A stretch of 50,545 bases of DNA from Bacteroidia bacterium (GTDB lineage Bacteria; Bacteroidota; Bacteroidia; Chitinophagales; UBA2359): positions 1-50,545 of the forward strand of contig JAUHXA010000054.1 of NCBI GenBank assembly GCA_030427245.1, in the 5' to 3' direction. The notes beneath the pieces are model-generated. The model searched no databases, was not told the DNA's origin, and saw nothing but the letters and a program-made list of their open reading frames with translations. Made by a program: the position numbers and the translations under genes. Below, one piece after another: positions 31,420-40,916 of the stretch (positions within the stretch are counted from its first letter, which is position 1; every line of letters begins with the position of its first letter).

Positions 31420-32769
31420 TCACCAAATAATATTCCCTGCCGAGTCCGTATCATGTACCGACCAATAATCATTACCTCCACCCATATTGTTAATCACATT
31501 CATCATCGTTGCATGACTCTCCATTGAAGTTCGTTGAAGAATCGGCATAGAAGCGTTGAAGCCTCTTCGATATTCTAAATACTCTTCTATGGTCATACCT
31601 TTCTCGTCTGCCCATCGCTTCAAATCCTTATTCATATCCGCCATGATTTCATCCCCTGACATAGTGCTGTAATCCTTGACCGCTTCGTTGTAACCACCAT
31701 AATTCGCACCGTTTGAAGAATGGTTGGATACAGGCTGATTTTGGTAAGAATTAGCCATCATTTGCGATTTAATCTGTTGCTGTTGAGCTGCCGACATTTG
31801 ATTCCAATTTGCCTCTACGACCTGCCACAACAAACGAGCCGAACAAAAAACCTGTTTCTGTTCTAAAGGCAACTGAGCAAAACCGCTTACCAACTGCTGC
31901 TGAAAAGTTTGTTTTTCTTGTGAAGAAATGCTTTGGTTTACTCCTGCCAAATTATTTGTAAACTCAACATAGCTGATATAAGCCGCCACATCTTTGTCCG
32001 TCAAAACCAACTTATTCGCCGAATCATACGCCAACACCTGCAAATGTTGGTACAAAATCTGAAAAAATGGACTTTGCTTCAATGTCGGGTTTTGCTGGGC
32101 ATATCCATGTAAATTTGCAAACAATTCTTGGCGCGCTGCACCAATTTGCACAAAGTCGGTTTGGGCATAAATCACCTTCAAAGCATTGCCTACTTGATTT
32201 GCATCCTGCAATAAAGCAGCAGGACTTGCTTGAAAATCCGCTACTACTGCTTGCTGCAATTGCTTAACCTGATACGGCTGCAAATTGGCTTCAATCAAAA
32301 ATTCCAAAAGGGTGGTGTAAATTCGCACTTCTTTTTCCTTCAATATTTGCCCATCCTTATTCGCAAGTTCTTTATTGTATTGACCTTGTTCCCAAGGAAC
32401 TGCTACACTTGTGTTTGATGCCATTGAAGTAGAAGAAGAATGACTTACAGTAGTTGGATTTTGATTCACAAAATTCATCACCGTTCCATTCGCATCGCTG
32501 ATTTGAAAATTGTTGTGTGTCAATTGGTGCGCTGTATAAACCATCGCATTGCCGTAGGCATCTTGCAGCCAAAACTGATTGCCTTGCAGCGCATACTGTC
32601 CATAACTGTTTCCCTGTGCATATTGCAGTTGATATGAACCATCGGCATTGAGCTGCAATTGCATTTGAAAAGTCGGTTCTGACCACAATCCCACAAGAGA
32701 TTGAGCATGTGTTTTCATTGAAGTGAAAAGAGCAAAAAGAACGAAGGTCATCTTCAAAAGTGTTTTCAT
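31420..32769 (-). CDS. Secreted protein of unknown function, 449 aa
   Basis: A signal peptide (MKTLLKMTFVLFALFTSMKTHAQ) is followed by a short beta domain (SLVGLWSEPTFQMQLQLNAD ... YGQYALQGNQFWLQDAYG), reminiscent of lipocalin-like 'GxW' start domains. A Ser/Thr linker follows, then about 230 residues of Gln-rich helices (PYQVKQLQQAVVADFQ, QEKQTFQQQLVSGFAQLP). The C-terminus is hydrophilic with no T9SS tail and no lipobox. Not recognised. It is convergent with the transglutaminase-like gene, 22 bp apart. Confidence 0.7.
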   Translation of the reverse strand: MKTLLKMTFVLFALFTSMKTHAQSLVGLWSEPTFQMQLQLNADGSYQLQYAQGNSYGQYALQGNQFWLQDAYGNAMVYTAHQLTHNNFQISDANGTVMNFVNQNPTTVSHSSSTSMASNTSVAVPWEQGQYNKELANKDGQILKEKEVRIYTTLLEFLIEANLQPYQVKQLQQAVVADFQASPAALLQDANQVGNALKVIYAQTDFVQIGAARQELFANLHGYAQQNPTLKQSPFFQILYQHLQVLAYDSANKLVLTDKDVAAYISYVEFTNNLAGVNQSISSQEKQTFQQQLVSGFAQLPLEQKQVFCSARLLWQVVEANWNQMSAAQQQQIKSQMMANSYQNQPVSNHSSNGANYGGYNEAVKDYSTMSGDEIMADMNKDLKRWADEKGMTIEEYLEYRRGFNASMPILQRTSMESHATMMNVINNMGGGNDYWSVHDTDSAGNIIW

Positions 32770-32961
32770 GATTTTGATAGGTTTGAGGTTTAAAAGGATG
32801 TCAAAGTGTAATTGCTATCCTAATCTATTAATACCGTCCTCGCCCAAAAGGTGTACATCGTTTTTATATTTTTTTAAAAAAAAGTTTTTGTTGTTAAATG
32901 TTTGATTATTAGCTGGTTAAGATTCTATTTAAATTATTTGCCTCCAATAAAAGATGATTTT

Positions 32962-32989
32962 AATGAAAAGAGCAGTTACCCTTTTCATT
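32962..32989. repeat. 9-bp hairpin in the 32770-33150 intergenic stretch
   Basis: AATGAAAAG (32962-32970) and CTTTTCATT (32981-32989) form a perfect stem with a 10-nt loop. No T-run follows on the plus strand. The stretch is the divergent control region of the genes at 32769 (minus) and 33151 (plus). No clear TTG/TAnnTTTG pair was found in it, and no gene. Confidence 0.4.
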
Positions 32990-33150
32990 TCGTAAAGATA
33001 TAACAGCACTTATCAGTCATTAAGGATAGGAAATCAGCCTATAATACAGCAGAAAAACCTGCAAGTATTACTGGAATTGGTTTGCCCATACCTAAATGGA
33101 AAAATAATTTTAACTCCCATTTTTTTATAAAATCAACTAAAAAAGAACTT

Positions 33151-36100
33151 ATGAACAACTCAATTACCCTTAAACGGCTATGGTGCTGTATTTTTTTACT
33201 TTTTGTAAGCAATTACTTGGTAGCACAAACCGAAGCCTATGTTCCCAATCAATTGTTGGTGAAATTCAAAGCAGGTGTAGCAAGCGCACAAGCTGAAAAT
33301 ACGATTCAAAGTATGAACGCCAACATAGTCGAAAGCTTTGAAAATTTAGCCATTCAACAATGGACACTTCCCAATGAAGTCAGTGTCGATGGACAAAGCT
33401 TCACGACCAACAGTGTAACAGATATGGAAGCATTGGCGGCCTATATGGTGGCCAACAACGAGAACATCGAATTTGCAGAACCCAACTACTATATGAGTGC
33501 TTCTCCCACAACCTTTACTCCCAATGACCCAAACTTTACCCTGTTGTGGGGATTGAACAATACTGGTCAAACAGGTGGAACACCCGATATTGACATTGAT
33601 GCCTTGGAAGCTTGGGCAATCACGACAGGCGACAACAGTATCGTAGTAGGTGTGTTGGATTCGGGCATTGACTGGACGCATCCCGATTTGATTGACAACA
33701 TTTGGCAAAACGAAGGGGAAGACACAGACGGTGATGGCGTGTTGGTGCAAATCAATGGTGAATGGGTGATGGACCCGGACGATATGAACGGAATTGACGA
33801 CGATGGAAACGGTTATGTTGATGATTTCATTGGTTGGGACTTTGTGAATGACGACAACAATCCAGATGATTTGAACGACCACGGAACACACGTTGCAGGT
33901 ACGATTGCGGCAAGTGGCAACAACGGTTTAGGTGTAGTAGGCGTGAGCCATCAAGTAAAAATCATGCCTTTGCGTTTTTTGAACAGTGATGGAGTTGGAG
34001 CCGTTTCTGATGCGGTCAAAGGTTTGAATTATTCGATGGGTAAAGGTGTCTATTTGACCAACAATAGTTGGGGAAGTACAGGTATGTCCGAATCTCTTCG
34101 TTTGGCAATCGAACAAGCCGCAGAAGCCAATCAATTGTTCATTGCAGCAGCAGGTAACAATGCACTTGACAACGACATTATTCCCAACTATCCTTCCAGT
34201 TTTGACTTGGACAACATCATTGCAGTAGCGGCTATCAATTCAAGTGACCAATTAGCAGGTTTTTCCAATTATGGTGCAACGAGCGTGGATATTGCAGCCC
34301 CTGGTGTGGCGATTTTCAGTACTTTGCCCAACAACAGTTATGGCGGCGCAAACGGTACTTCCATGGCGACTCCTCACGTATCAGGTGCTGCCATTTTGCT
34401 GTGGTCACAAGATTTAAACGCAAGTTATACAAAGGTAAAAGAGGCGATTTTAAACTCAACAGATGCAGCAGGAACTCTATCAGGAGTAGTAGCGACAAAT
34501 GGACGATTGAATGTATATCAAGCATTGTTAGCAATGCAAGAATGTACGGCAGAGGCGGACTTCAATACGCCAACGGGCGTGATTTGTCCGAATACACTTC
34601 AGAGTTTTGAGAATACTTCAATAGATGGAATCTCTTTTGCTTGGTCTGTAAACGATGAGTTTTTGACAGACGATGAAAACGCCAAAATCATCTTTTCCGA
34701 AGCAGGCGAACACAGCATCAAATTGGTGATAACGGGCGAAGGTGAAGAGTGCAGCAGCGAGATGATTAAAAGCGTTTTTGTGACAGGTGCGGCAGATGCA
34801 GACTTCAATTATTCAATGGGCAGTTTGGAAGTTGTTTTTTCTCCTACGGATGTCAGTGAGGACTATACTTATCAATGGAATTTTGGCGACCAAAACAGCA
34901 GCACCGAAGAAAATCCTACGCACGAATATGCAGAAGCGGGTACTTACGAAGTGACTTTGGCAACAACCAATCCATGTAATGAAACCAGTTTTATGACCAA
35001 AACCGTTGTCGTTGAAGATGCGGTTCAAGCCCTTTGTCCTAGCTTAGAAGACTTCACTCCTGCGGCTCAAACGACAACTACTTGTAACAATCCAAACGGA
35101 AATATAGCACAGTTGCCAAATGTAGAAATCGGTGGTGATTTTGGTGCAAATGCAGTGGCGACATGGACACAAGACGAAAACGACCTGATTCAAGTACAAA
35201 TCGGTGCAAACAATGAAGTGACTTTGGAACAACAATTGGAGTGTGAAATTGGCGAATATCACTTCAATTTGACCATTACCTGTGTGGAAGATTCCACAGT
35301 GATTTTGGATGGCGGAAGTGCCGTATTTTTGGTATTTCCACAGCCGCAAGCTCCAACTTTGGTTCGTGATGATGAAGCGTGTAATTACACCGTAATGCCT
35401 GTTTGTGAATTTGACGAAGTTTCTCCGACCAGTATTTTTGTAGAGCAAGGCGGCGAAGCAGGTACAACAGATGTAAGCGTCAGCAATCAAGGTTGCCCTA
35501 CTGCAAGCGTTTTTGCAGTGGAATACGAGGCTTGTCCAGCAGTGGTTTCGGATGAATGTCCTACTCAATCAGATGTTTCTCCTACTTCAATAAAAACCGA
35601 GACTTGTACGAATACTGTTACCTTGCCTTTTGTTGATATTGATGGCGATAACAGCAGCAATGCCGTTTTGATTTGGAATTTGATAGGAGACCCCGACTTT
35701 GAAATTGCCTTAGGCCAATCTCCCGTCGTAGAACTTCCTGAAAATATGGAGTGTGAAGCACGAGTATATAAGTTTCGTTTGGACATTGCGTGTAGTGTAG
35801 ATGAAGGTACATTTTTGGAAGGTGGTACGGTGACCTACACTTTGTATCCTGAACCACAAGCTCCAAGCATCGAAAGAATTGATGATGAATGTAACTATTT
35901 GGTAGTGAAGCATTGTGAAGGTGACTTGATCAGTATGAATCCAGAAGACTTGGTGCAAGCACCCGACACAGAAGCAGGTGAAATCAGAGTAGAGGTGAGC
36001 AATGAAGGTTGTGACAATCCTTACGAATACTTCGTTCCTTTTGAAGCTTGTCCTCCAATCTGTCCGAAAGAGAATGAAATTGTTACCGTAGATTTCCACG

Positions 36101-38898
36101 AACATTTGTGTACTTCTATTGAAGGTACGACAGTTACTTTTCCTGCAATTGAAGTGATGGGAGAAGCAGTCGAAAATGCCGTTATTTCATGGCATTTACT
36201 CAGTCCAGAAGGAGTAGAAATTGAAGTTCCTGTGGGTCAAACTCCAACGGTGACTTTGCCTCAAAACACCGATTGTGGATACGTATTGTACGAGTTTGAA
36301 GCCTCTGTAAGTTGCTCTAAAGATGAAAGCATTGTTTGGTATGGTGGATATGCAAGCTACGAAATTTACCCCGAGCCTCAAGCTCCAATGATTGAAATGT
36401 CGCAAGACGAAGCAACAGGTACTTGTAGCTATTTGGTGATTCCTTTCTGTGAAGGCGATGTGGTAACACCCGAAGTTTTGGACGACCAAACACACAATAC
36501 CCCCGAAGGTTTTGCTGTATTTGAAGTGTCAAATGAAGGATGTGAAGCACGTATTTTTGAATTGGCAATTGAAGAGTGTCCTGCGGTTTGTGTGTTGGAA
36601 GACGAGTTTGAAAAATTGGCAGTGGAGGAAAGTATCTGCAACAGCGACTCAAATACGGTTGTTCTTCCAGAATTGAACATCGAAAGTGAAAGCATTGACA
36701 ATGCGGTATTTACATGGACTCAAATAGACAATGGCGCACCTATGGTTGAAGTTGGAGAAGGTGCAATGCCAACGGTTGTTTTGGAAGACAACAAAGAATG
36801 TGAGGCGGTTCGCTATGAGTTTGCCTTGACCATTACATGCAGCATAGATTCTACCATCAGTTATGAAGGCGGAACGGCAAGTTATGGCCTTTATCCAAGT
36901 CCAAAAGCCCCTGTAATTGAAAGAGTGGATGGAATAGAAGCGGCTGAAGAATGTGCTTACAAAGTCATTGCAGCTTGTGAGAGTGATGTATTGAGCGAAA
37001 CAGAATTTACCCAAGAAGCGGGTTCTGGTGAAACAGTTCGAGAAATTGTGGTGAAAAACGATGGTTGTGAGGCGACTTTTGAAGTGGAGTTTGAAGAATG
37101 TCCTGCGATTCCTTGCAGTTGGAAAATTGCAGAAAACGAAGTGAAATGTAATGCACCTTCTTATACGATGTGTATTGAAGCCGTAGATACTTTGAGTGAA
37201 GTCATCGGTATCAACTTCAATATGGGCTATCCTGAGGGTACGATGTTGGCGGATGCTGAGCCTTCTGCTCGATTCCAATTCAGCGATGACTTGGTGGACG
37301 ATGTAAGTAATTTGGCGAGTTTCAGCAGTGTTGCTCCCGATGGTTCTTTGAATGTAGTCGTGTATTTGAGCGAGATCACCGCAGGAACTATCAATGGCGC
37401 AGGTACTTTGGGATGTGTAGAATTCCACTTTGTAGAAGAGTTTCACAGTGACTGGCCCGAAGCAGCTTTCAGCATCCATTCTTTCCAAGAATCATATCTT
37501 TTGGAAACCAAAGAAATGTGTGTGGACGATGGGCTATTGACCATTGACTTTGACCCCGGTCATGAGTTGGCGTTCTGGGTTCGTGGAGACGAAAATCTTC
37601 CTTTGACCGACGATTCTGAAAACCCAATCACGTCTATCTATTCGGCTGATGAAGAGTGTGCGGCAACAGGCAACGAAAATGCGCTTTTGGACGAAAATGG
37701 CTCGGCAATCATCGGTTCTTCTGACTACTTCAAAGCGACTCGCTGGGTAGGTTGCGAACCTTTGAATCCTGTGGTGAATGGCGAAGATGCGCTTTTGACT
37801 GCCAAAATTGTGGCGAGAGATGGAAGTTATATTCCTGACATTTACGCTTTGACGGCGGCAGATGTAAACGACAATGGAACGGTAGATGGTGCGGATATTT
37901 CACTTATTTTGGCTCGCTCGGTAGGTGCTATTTGTAGCTATCCTGTGCAAGCAGACAAGGATACAAGCGACTGGAAATTTGAGCGTTACGAAGTAGCGAC
38001 CCAAGATTCTTCTTGGATGATGGATCCTGATTACCCTTACGGTACAGGAGGTGCAGATGCCAACCATGTTCCTTTGGCAAGCCAATGTCACTACACACCT
38101 GAAAATATGGGCGATACGTGCGCTTACACATTCAGCAGTTATGTAGCGATTTTGAAGGGCGACTTGGACAATACTTGGAATCAAGACTATGCTTTTGCAG
38201 TAGAAGCGCCTGGCAAATTGGTGATTGACTTGGAAGGTATGGCGGCATCTATTGACGACAAATACTACATTCCTGTGTATTACGATGGCGAAAAAGCCAT
38301 CAATGCAGTGGATTTCCGTTTGTCCTTCAATGCCGAAGAATTGGACATCGAAGAGGTGAAATTGGCGAGTGTCAACAATGGCGCACAAATCAACTTTGCA
38401 TGGAACAAGTTTGAAGAAAACGAATTGTTGTTGAGCGCTTATACTTTGGAGTCTCAAATCAATGCGGGCAAACCCGTCTTCTATCTAGTAACCTCTACGC
38501 CTCCGAGCAACGTTTCTGCAAGCAGCTTCCATAGCAATACTGCAATGCTAAATGGTCTACCTTCGGATATTGAGGTTGTAAGCGATGAATTGAGTACAGG
38601 TATTGATGAATTGACTGCTTCCTTGCATCAACTACATGCTTACCCAAATCCTGCAAATGACCAATTGAATCTTGTGTTTAGCAGCGAACAAACTGTTGAA
38701 AGTGTGACGTATACGGTTTTTGATTTGACAGGCAGAACAATTGACCAATATACAACTACTACTATGGGCAATGGAAATGGAAATGCGCCTTATGAAGTCA
38801 AAACGAGTGATTGGATGGCTGGAACGTACTTGATTACTGTTCAAGATGGTCTTGATGGTCGGTTTTTGGCGAGAGAGAAAGTGCTGATTGTTCATTGA
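33151..38898 (+). CDS. Large T9SS subtilisin-family (S8) protease with PKD, four long repeats and cohesin/dockerin-like modules, 1,915 aa
   Basis: Start at ATG 33151 (MNNSITLKRLWCCIFLLFVS, signal peptide). An S8 propeptide-like segment precedes the catalytic domain: Asp170 in GVLDSGIDWTHPDL, His244 in DHGTHVAGT, Asn in TNNSWGS and Ser404 in NGTSMATPHVSG. A PKD domain follows (EVVFSPTDVSEDYTYQWNFG). Four ~170-residue Cys-containing repeats occupy 35035-37110, each with P-Q-A-P and ending ExCP. A cohesin-like module (37116-37545), a dockerin-type calcium loop (DVNDNGTVDGADISLILARS), a second cohesin-like segment and a T9SS tail (HAYPNPANDQLNLVF) complete it. It is a secreted, probably surface-linked protease; a terminator follows. 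Confidence 0.93.
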   Translation: MNNSITLKRLWCCIFLLFVSNYLVAQTEAYVPNQLLVKFKAGVASAQAENTIQSMNANIVESFENLAIQQWTLPNEVSVDGQSFTTNSVTDMEALAAYMVANNENIEFAEPNYYMSASPTTFTPNDPNFTLLWGLNNTGQTGGTPDIDIDALEAWAITTGDNSIVVGVLDSGIDWTHPDLIDNIWQNEGEDTDGDGVLVQINGEWVMDPDDMNGIDDDGNGYVDDFIGWDFVNDDNNPDDLNDHGTHVAGTIAASGNNGLGVVGVSHQVKIMPLRFLNSDGVGAVSDAVKGLNYSMGKGVYLTNNSWGSTGMSESLRLAIEQAAEANQLFIAAAGNNALDNDIIPNYPSSFDLDNIIAVAAINSSDQLAGFSNYGATSVDIAAPGVAIFSTLPNNSYGGANGTSMATPHVSGAAILLWSQDLNASYTKVKEAILNSTDAAGTLSGVVATNGRLNVYQALLAMQECTAEADFNTPTGVICPNTLQSFENTSIDGISFAWSVNDEFLTDDENAKIIFSEAGEHSIKLVITGEGEECSSEMIKSVFVTGAADADFNYSMGSLEVVFSPTDVSEDYTYQWNFGDQNSSTEENPTHEYAEAGTYEVTLATTNPCNETSFMTKTVVVEDAVQALCPSLEDFTPAAQTTTTCNNPNGNIAQLPNVEIGGDFGANAVATWTQDENDLIQVQIGANNEVTLEQQLECEIGEYHFNLTITCVEDSTVILDGGSAVFLVFPQPQAPTLVRDDEACNYTVMPVCEFDEVSPTSIFVEQGGEAGTTDVSVSNQGCPTASVFAVEYEACPAVVSDECPTQSDVSPTSIKTETCTNTVTLPFVDIDGDNSSNAVLIWNLIGDPDFEIALGQSPVVELPENMECEARVYKFRLDIACSVDEGTFLEGGTVTYTLYPEPQAPSIERIDDECNYLVVKHCEGDLISMNPEDLVQAPDTEAGEIRVEVSNEGCDNPYEYFVPFEACPPICPKENEIVTVDFHEHLCTSIEGTTVTFPAIEVMGEAVENAVISWHLLSPEGVEIEVPVGQTPTVTLPQNTDCGYVLYEFEASVSCSKDESIVWYGGYASYEIYPEPQAPMIEMSQDEATGTCSYLVIPFCEGDVVTPEVLDDQTHNTPEGFAVFEVSNEGCEARIFELAIEECPAVCVLEDEFEKLAVEESICNSDSNTVVLPELNIESESIDNAVFTWTQIDNGAPMVEVGEGAMPTVVLEDNKECEAVRYEFALTITCSIDSTISYEGGTASYGLYPSPKAPVIERVDGIEAAEECAYKVIAACESDVLSETEFTQEAGSGETVREIVVKNDGCEATFEVEFEECPAIPCSWKIAENEVKCNAPSYTMCIEAVDTLSEVIGINFNMGYPEGTMLADAEPSARFQFSDDLVDDVSNLASFSSVAPDGSLNVVVYLSEITAGTINGAGTLGCVEFHFVEEFHSDWPEAAFSIHSFQESYLLETKEMCVDDGLLTIDFDPGHELAFWVRGDENLPLTDDSENPITSIYSADEECAATGNENALLDENGSAIIGSSDYFKATRWVGCEPLNPVVNGEDALLTAKIVARDGSYIPDIYALTAADVNDNGTVDGADISLILARSVGAICSYPVQADKDTSDWKFERYEVATQDSSWMMDPDYPYGTGGADANHVPLASQCHYTPENMGDTCAYTFSSYVAILKGDLDNTWNQDYAFAVEAPGKLVIDLEGMAASIDDKYYIPVYYDGEKAINAVDFRLSFNAEELDIEEVKLASVNNGAQINFAWNKFEENELLLSAYTLESQINAGKPVFYLVTSTPPSNVSASSFHSNTAMLNGLPSDIEVVSDELSTGIDELTASLHQLHAYPNPANDQLNLVFSSEQTVESVTYTVFDLTGRTIDQYTTTTMGNGNGNAPYEVKTSDWMAGTYLITVQDGLDGRFLAREKVLIVH

Positions 38899-38950
38899 TG
38901 TGATGCTTCAATGAGTGATTGATTTTAAGTGGAGAATAATCGTAAAAAGA

Positions 38951-38983
38951 AAGCACCTGCAAGAGATTGTGGGTGCTTTTTTT
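38951..38983 (+). terminator. Intrinsic terminator after the large S8 protease gene
   Basis: AAGCACCTGCAA (38951-38962) pairs with TTGTGGGTGCTT (38967-38978), two G-U pairs included, around a GAGA tetraloop, and is followed by a T-run to 38983. Confidence 0.9.
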
Positions 38984-39086
38984 GAACCTTTGATATGAAA
39001 TTAGTTTACTTATTGTTATATCAGGTGAAAAGTTTCTTAAATTCACTTTTCATTTTACCACCTACCTAAGTATAAAAGATAGTGTT

Positions 39087-40748
39087 ATGACCAAAGAAGA
39101 GTTAGAACGGCAAATTAAAAAATTGAAGGAAGATTTAAAAAATGCCAAAACCGAGAAAGAGAAAGTAGGTTTGCTTCTCAAATTACAACTTAAACATTAT
39201 TACTTGGGTAAAAATAAACCATCGTTGAAATATGGAGAATTGGCTATGGAGAAAGCTCATAAAACGGGGTTAATGGAGGAATTTATTGAAGCATCTATTT
39301 ATACTGCTTTTATTAGTTTAAAATTAGGGGAGGTAAGTAAAGCTCTTGAGGTAGGAAAGCGTAGTCTAAAGTTAGCTGAAAGCAAAGGTTTTTTAGAGGG
39401 ACAGGCAAAAGGGGCTGCCACCTTTTCTAATCTATATAATATGGCAGGTTATCCAAATGAGGGCATAAAACTAGCGAACAAAGCTTTGGTATATTTCGAT
39501 TTGATGCAAAAAACTTTTCACGAAGGAAAAAGAAAATACAAGGATAAAGATATTGTCAATGGAATTGCTACTGCTTATCATAATAAAGGTACATGTCATC
39601 AAGGGCTTTCTGAAATAATTCCTGCAATGGAATGTTATGCAAAAGCATTACGCTTTTATGATAAAAATGTTGAGGAAGGAAGTTTTTACATAGAAACTTT
39701 GTTTAACATAGCTAGTTTGCATTACTATTTGGAAGACTTTGATATAGCAGAAAGTTGCTTTAAAGACACCTTAAAAGAAGCTCAAAAGCGAGGAGATATT
39801 GATTTACTAGGACGATCCAACTATGCCTTAGGTGCAATAGCTTTTGAACATAAAAAATATGAATCTTCTTTGAATTATTGTTTAGAGGGGGTTTCTCTAT
39901 TGACCAAAGCGAAAAATATACCCGCCTTGTCAGTTGCATTGGGGTATTTAGCTAAAATTCAAATAATTTTTGGAGAAAAGGTGCAATCTGAAAAAAATAT
40001 AAAAAAAGCGATAGAACTAAGCGAGCACTCGAAGATAAAAGAGTGTCAAGTTATTGTTTTTGCAATCTATGGGTATTTGAAAATTCAAGAAGAAGATTGG
40101 ACAACAGCAGAAAATTATTTCAAAAAAAGTGTGGATTTGTGTATTGAAATTAAAAATAAGAAGGATTTGAAAAACAGCTATTTTGATTTGTTCTCGTTAT
40201 ACGAAAATCAAGAAAAATACAAAGAAGCACTTTTCTGCATCAAAAAATACATTTCTTTGCTTAAAGCCTTAGCCTCAGAAAGACAGAAGGCAACTTTGAT
40301 TCGAATCCCTATTGAATACAAAGTCAAAGATTTAGAACAATTGTTAAGCGAAACCGTAGAAAGTTTGTTGAGGTTAAAAGAGGAAAAAGAAATGAATCGT
40401 TCTGTATCCCTTATTCACAAATTTTTAAAGGTAAACAACCAAAAAATTCCACTTGAAAGTATCCTGTATATTATCAAAAAAGAGGGATCTAACAAAATAT
40501 TGATTTATGTAGAAGGTGAAAAAGAAGCAGTAGAAAAACGCATGACAATCAAACAAGTAGTAGAACAAACAAATGCTAAAAATCAACATTCTTTATTTCA
40601 ACAGATAAATAAATCCACCGTTGTAAACATCCAACAAATTAGGAGTGTAAAACCATCTTCAAAGACTATTCTAATGGAAAACAATCATGTTTTTGAGGTA
40701 GCCTCCTCATACCGTAAAATGGTAAAAGATAAATTTAGAAACCATTAA
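39087..40748 (+). CDS. TPR-repeat regulator with C-terminal LytTR DNA-binding domain, 553 aa
   Basis: The N-terminal ~370 residues are helical TPR units (KTEKEKVGLLLKLQLKHYYL, GSFYIETLFNIASLHYYLED, LLGRSNYALGAIAFEHKKYE, AENYFKKSVDLCIEIKNKKD). A short coiled coil (LEQLLSETVESLLRLKEEKE) leads to a LytTR domain at about 440-553 (FLKVNNQKIPLESILYIIKK, FQQINKSTVVNIQQIRSVKP, SYRKMVKDKF). There is no receiver domain and no signal peptide or membrane helix, so this is a one-component cytoplasmic regulator whose TPR part likely binds a peptide or protein. It lies between two large T9SS proteases and the beta-helix gene; regulation of these surface genes is plausible but unproven. Confidence 0.88.
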   Translation: MTKEELERQIKKLKEDLKNAKTEKEKVGLLLKLQLKHYYLGKNKPSLKYGELAMEKAHKTGLMEEFIEASIYTAFISLKLGEVSKALEVGKRSLKLAESKGFLEGQAKGAATFSNLYNMAGYPNEGIKLANKALVYFDLMQKTFHEGKRKYKDKDIVNGIATAYHNKGTCHQGLSEIIPAMECYAKALRFYDKNVEEGSFYIETLFNIASLHYYLEDFDIAESCFKDTLKEAQKRGDIDLLGRSNYALGAIAFEHKKYESSLNYCLEGVSLLTKAKNIPALSVALGYLAKIQIIFGEKVQSEKNIKKAIELSEHSKIKECQVIVFAIYGYLKIQEEDWTTAENYFKKSVDLCIEIKNKKDLKNSYFDLFSLYENQEKYKEALFCIKKYISLLKALASERQKATLIRIPIEYKVKDLEQLLSETVESLLRLKEEKEMNRSVSLIHKFLKVNNQKIPLESILYIIKKEGSNKILIYVEGEKEAVEKRMTIKQVVEQTNAKNQHSLFQQINKSTVVNIQQIRSVKPSSKTILMENNHVFEVASSYRKMVKDKFRNH

Positions 40749-40780
40749 AAATGGGATTTATGGAGTAAATCCCATTTTTT
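40749..40780 (+). terminator. Strong intrinsic terminator after the TPR-LytTR gene
   Basis: AAATGGGATTTA (40749-40760) and TAAATCCCATTT (40766-40777) form a perfect 12-bp stem with loop TGGAG and a T-run. It begins directly after the stop codon. Confidence 0.93.
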
Positions 40781-40831
40781 GTGGACTTCATCCCACTCGT
40801 AACAAATAAGTTTGTGAATAAATAGGTTATT

Positions 40832-40844
40832 CTGCATATTGCAG
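40832..40844. promoter_or_regulatory. Palindrome CTGCA-TAT-TGCAG upstream of the beta-helix gene
   Basis: A perfect dyad, extendable by one pair (T/A) on each side, 72 bp upstream of the ATG at 40917. It is a possible operator for the neighbouring TPR-LytTR regulator or another factor. LytTR sites are usually direct repeats, which argues against that pairing. Confidence 0.3.
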
Positions 40845-40916
40845 ATGATAATGATTAATGAGACAATGTTTTCGTTATCACTGTATATATATCTTGACCA
40901 ATTTAATTCACAAATC

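Noticed and set aside
35035-37110. CRISPR-like periodicity
   Set aside because: The period is about 510 bp and encodes protein repeats; no short identical direct repeats with spacers are seen here or elsewhere in the window.
36649-37488. 279-codon minus-strand frame opposite the large protease
   Set aside because: It mirrors the repeat region of the S8 protease; composition is that of a reverse-strand shadow.
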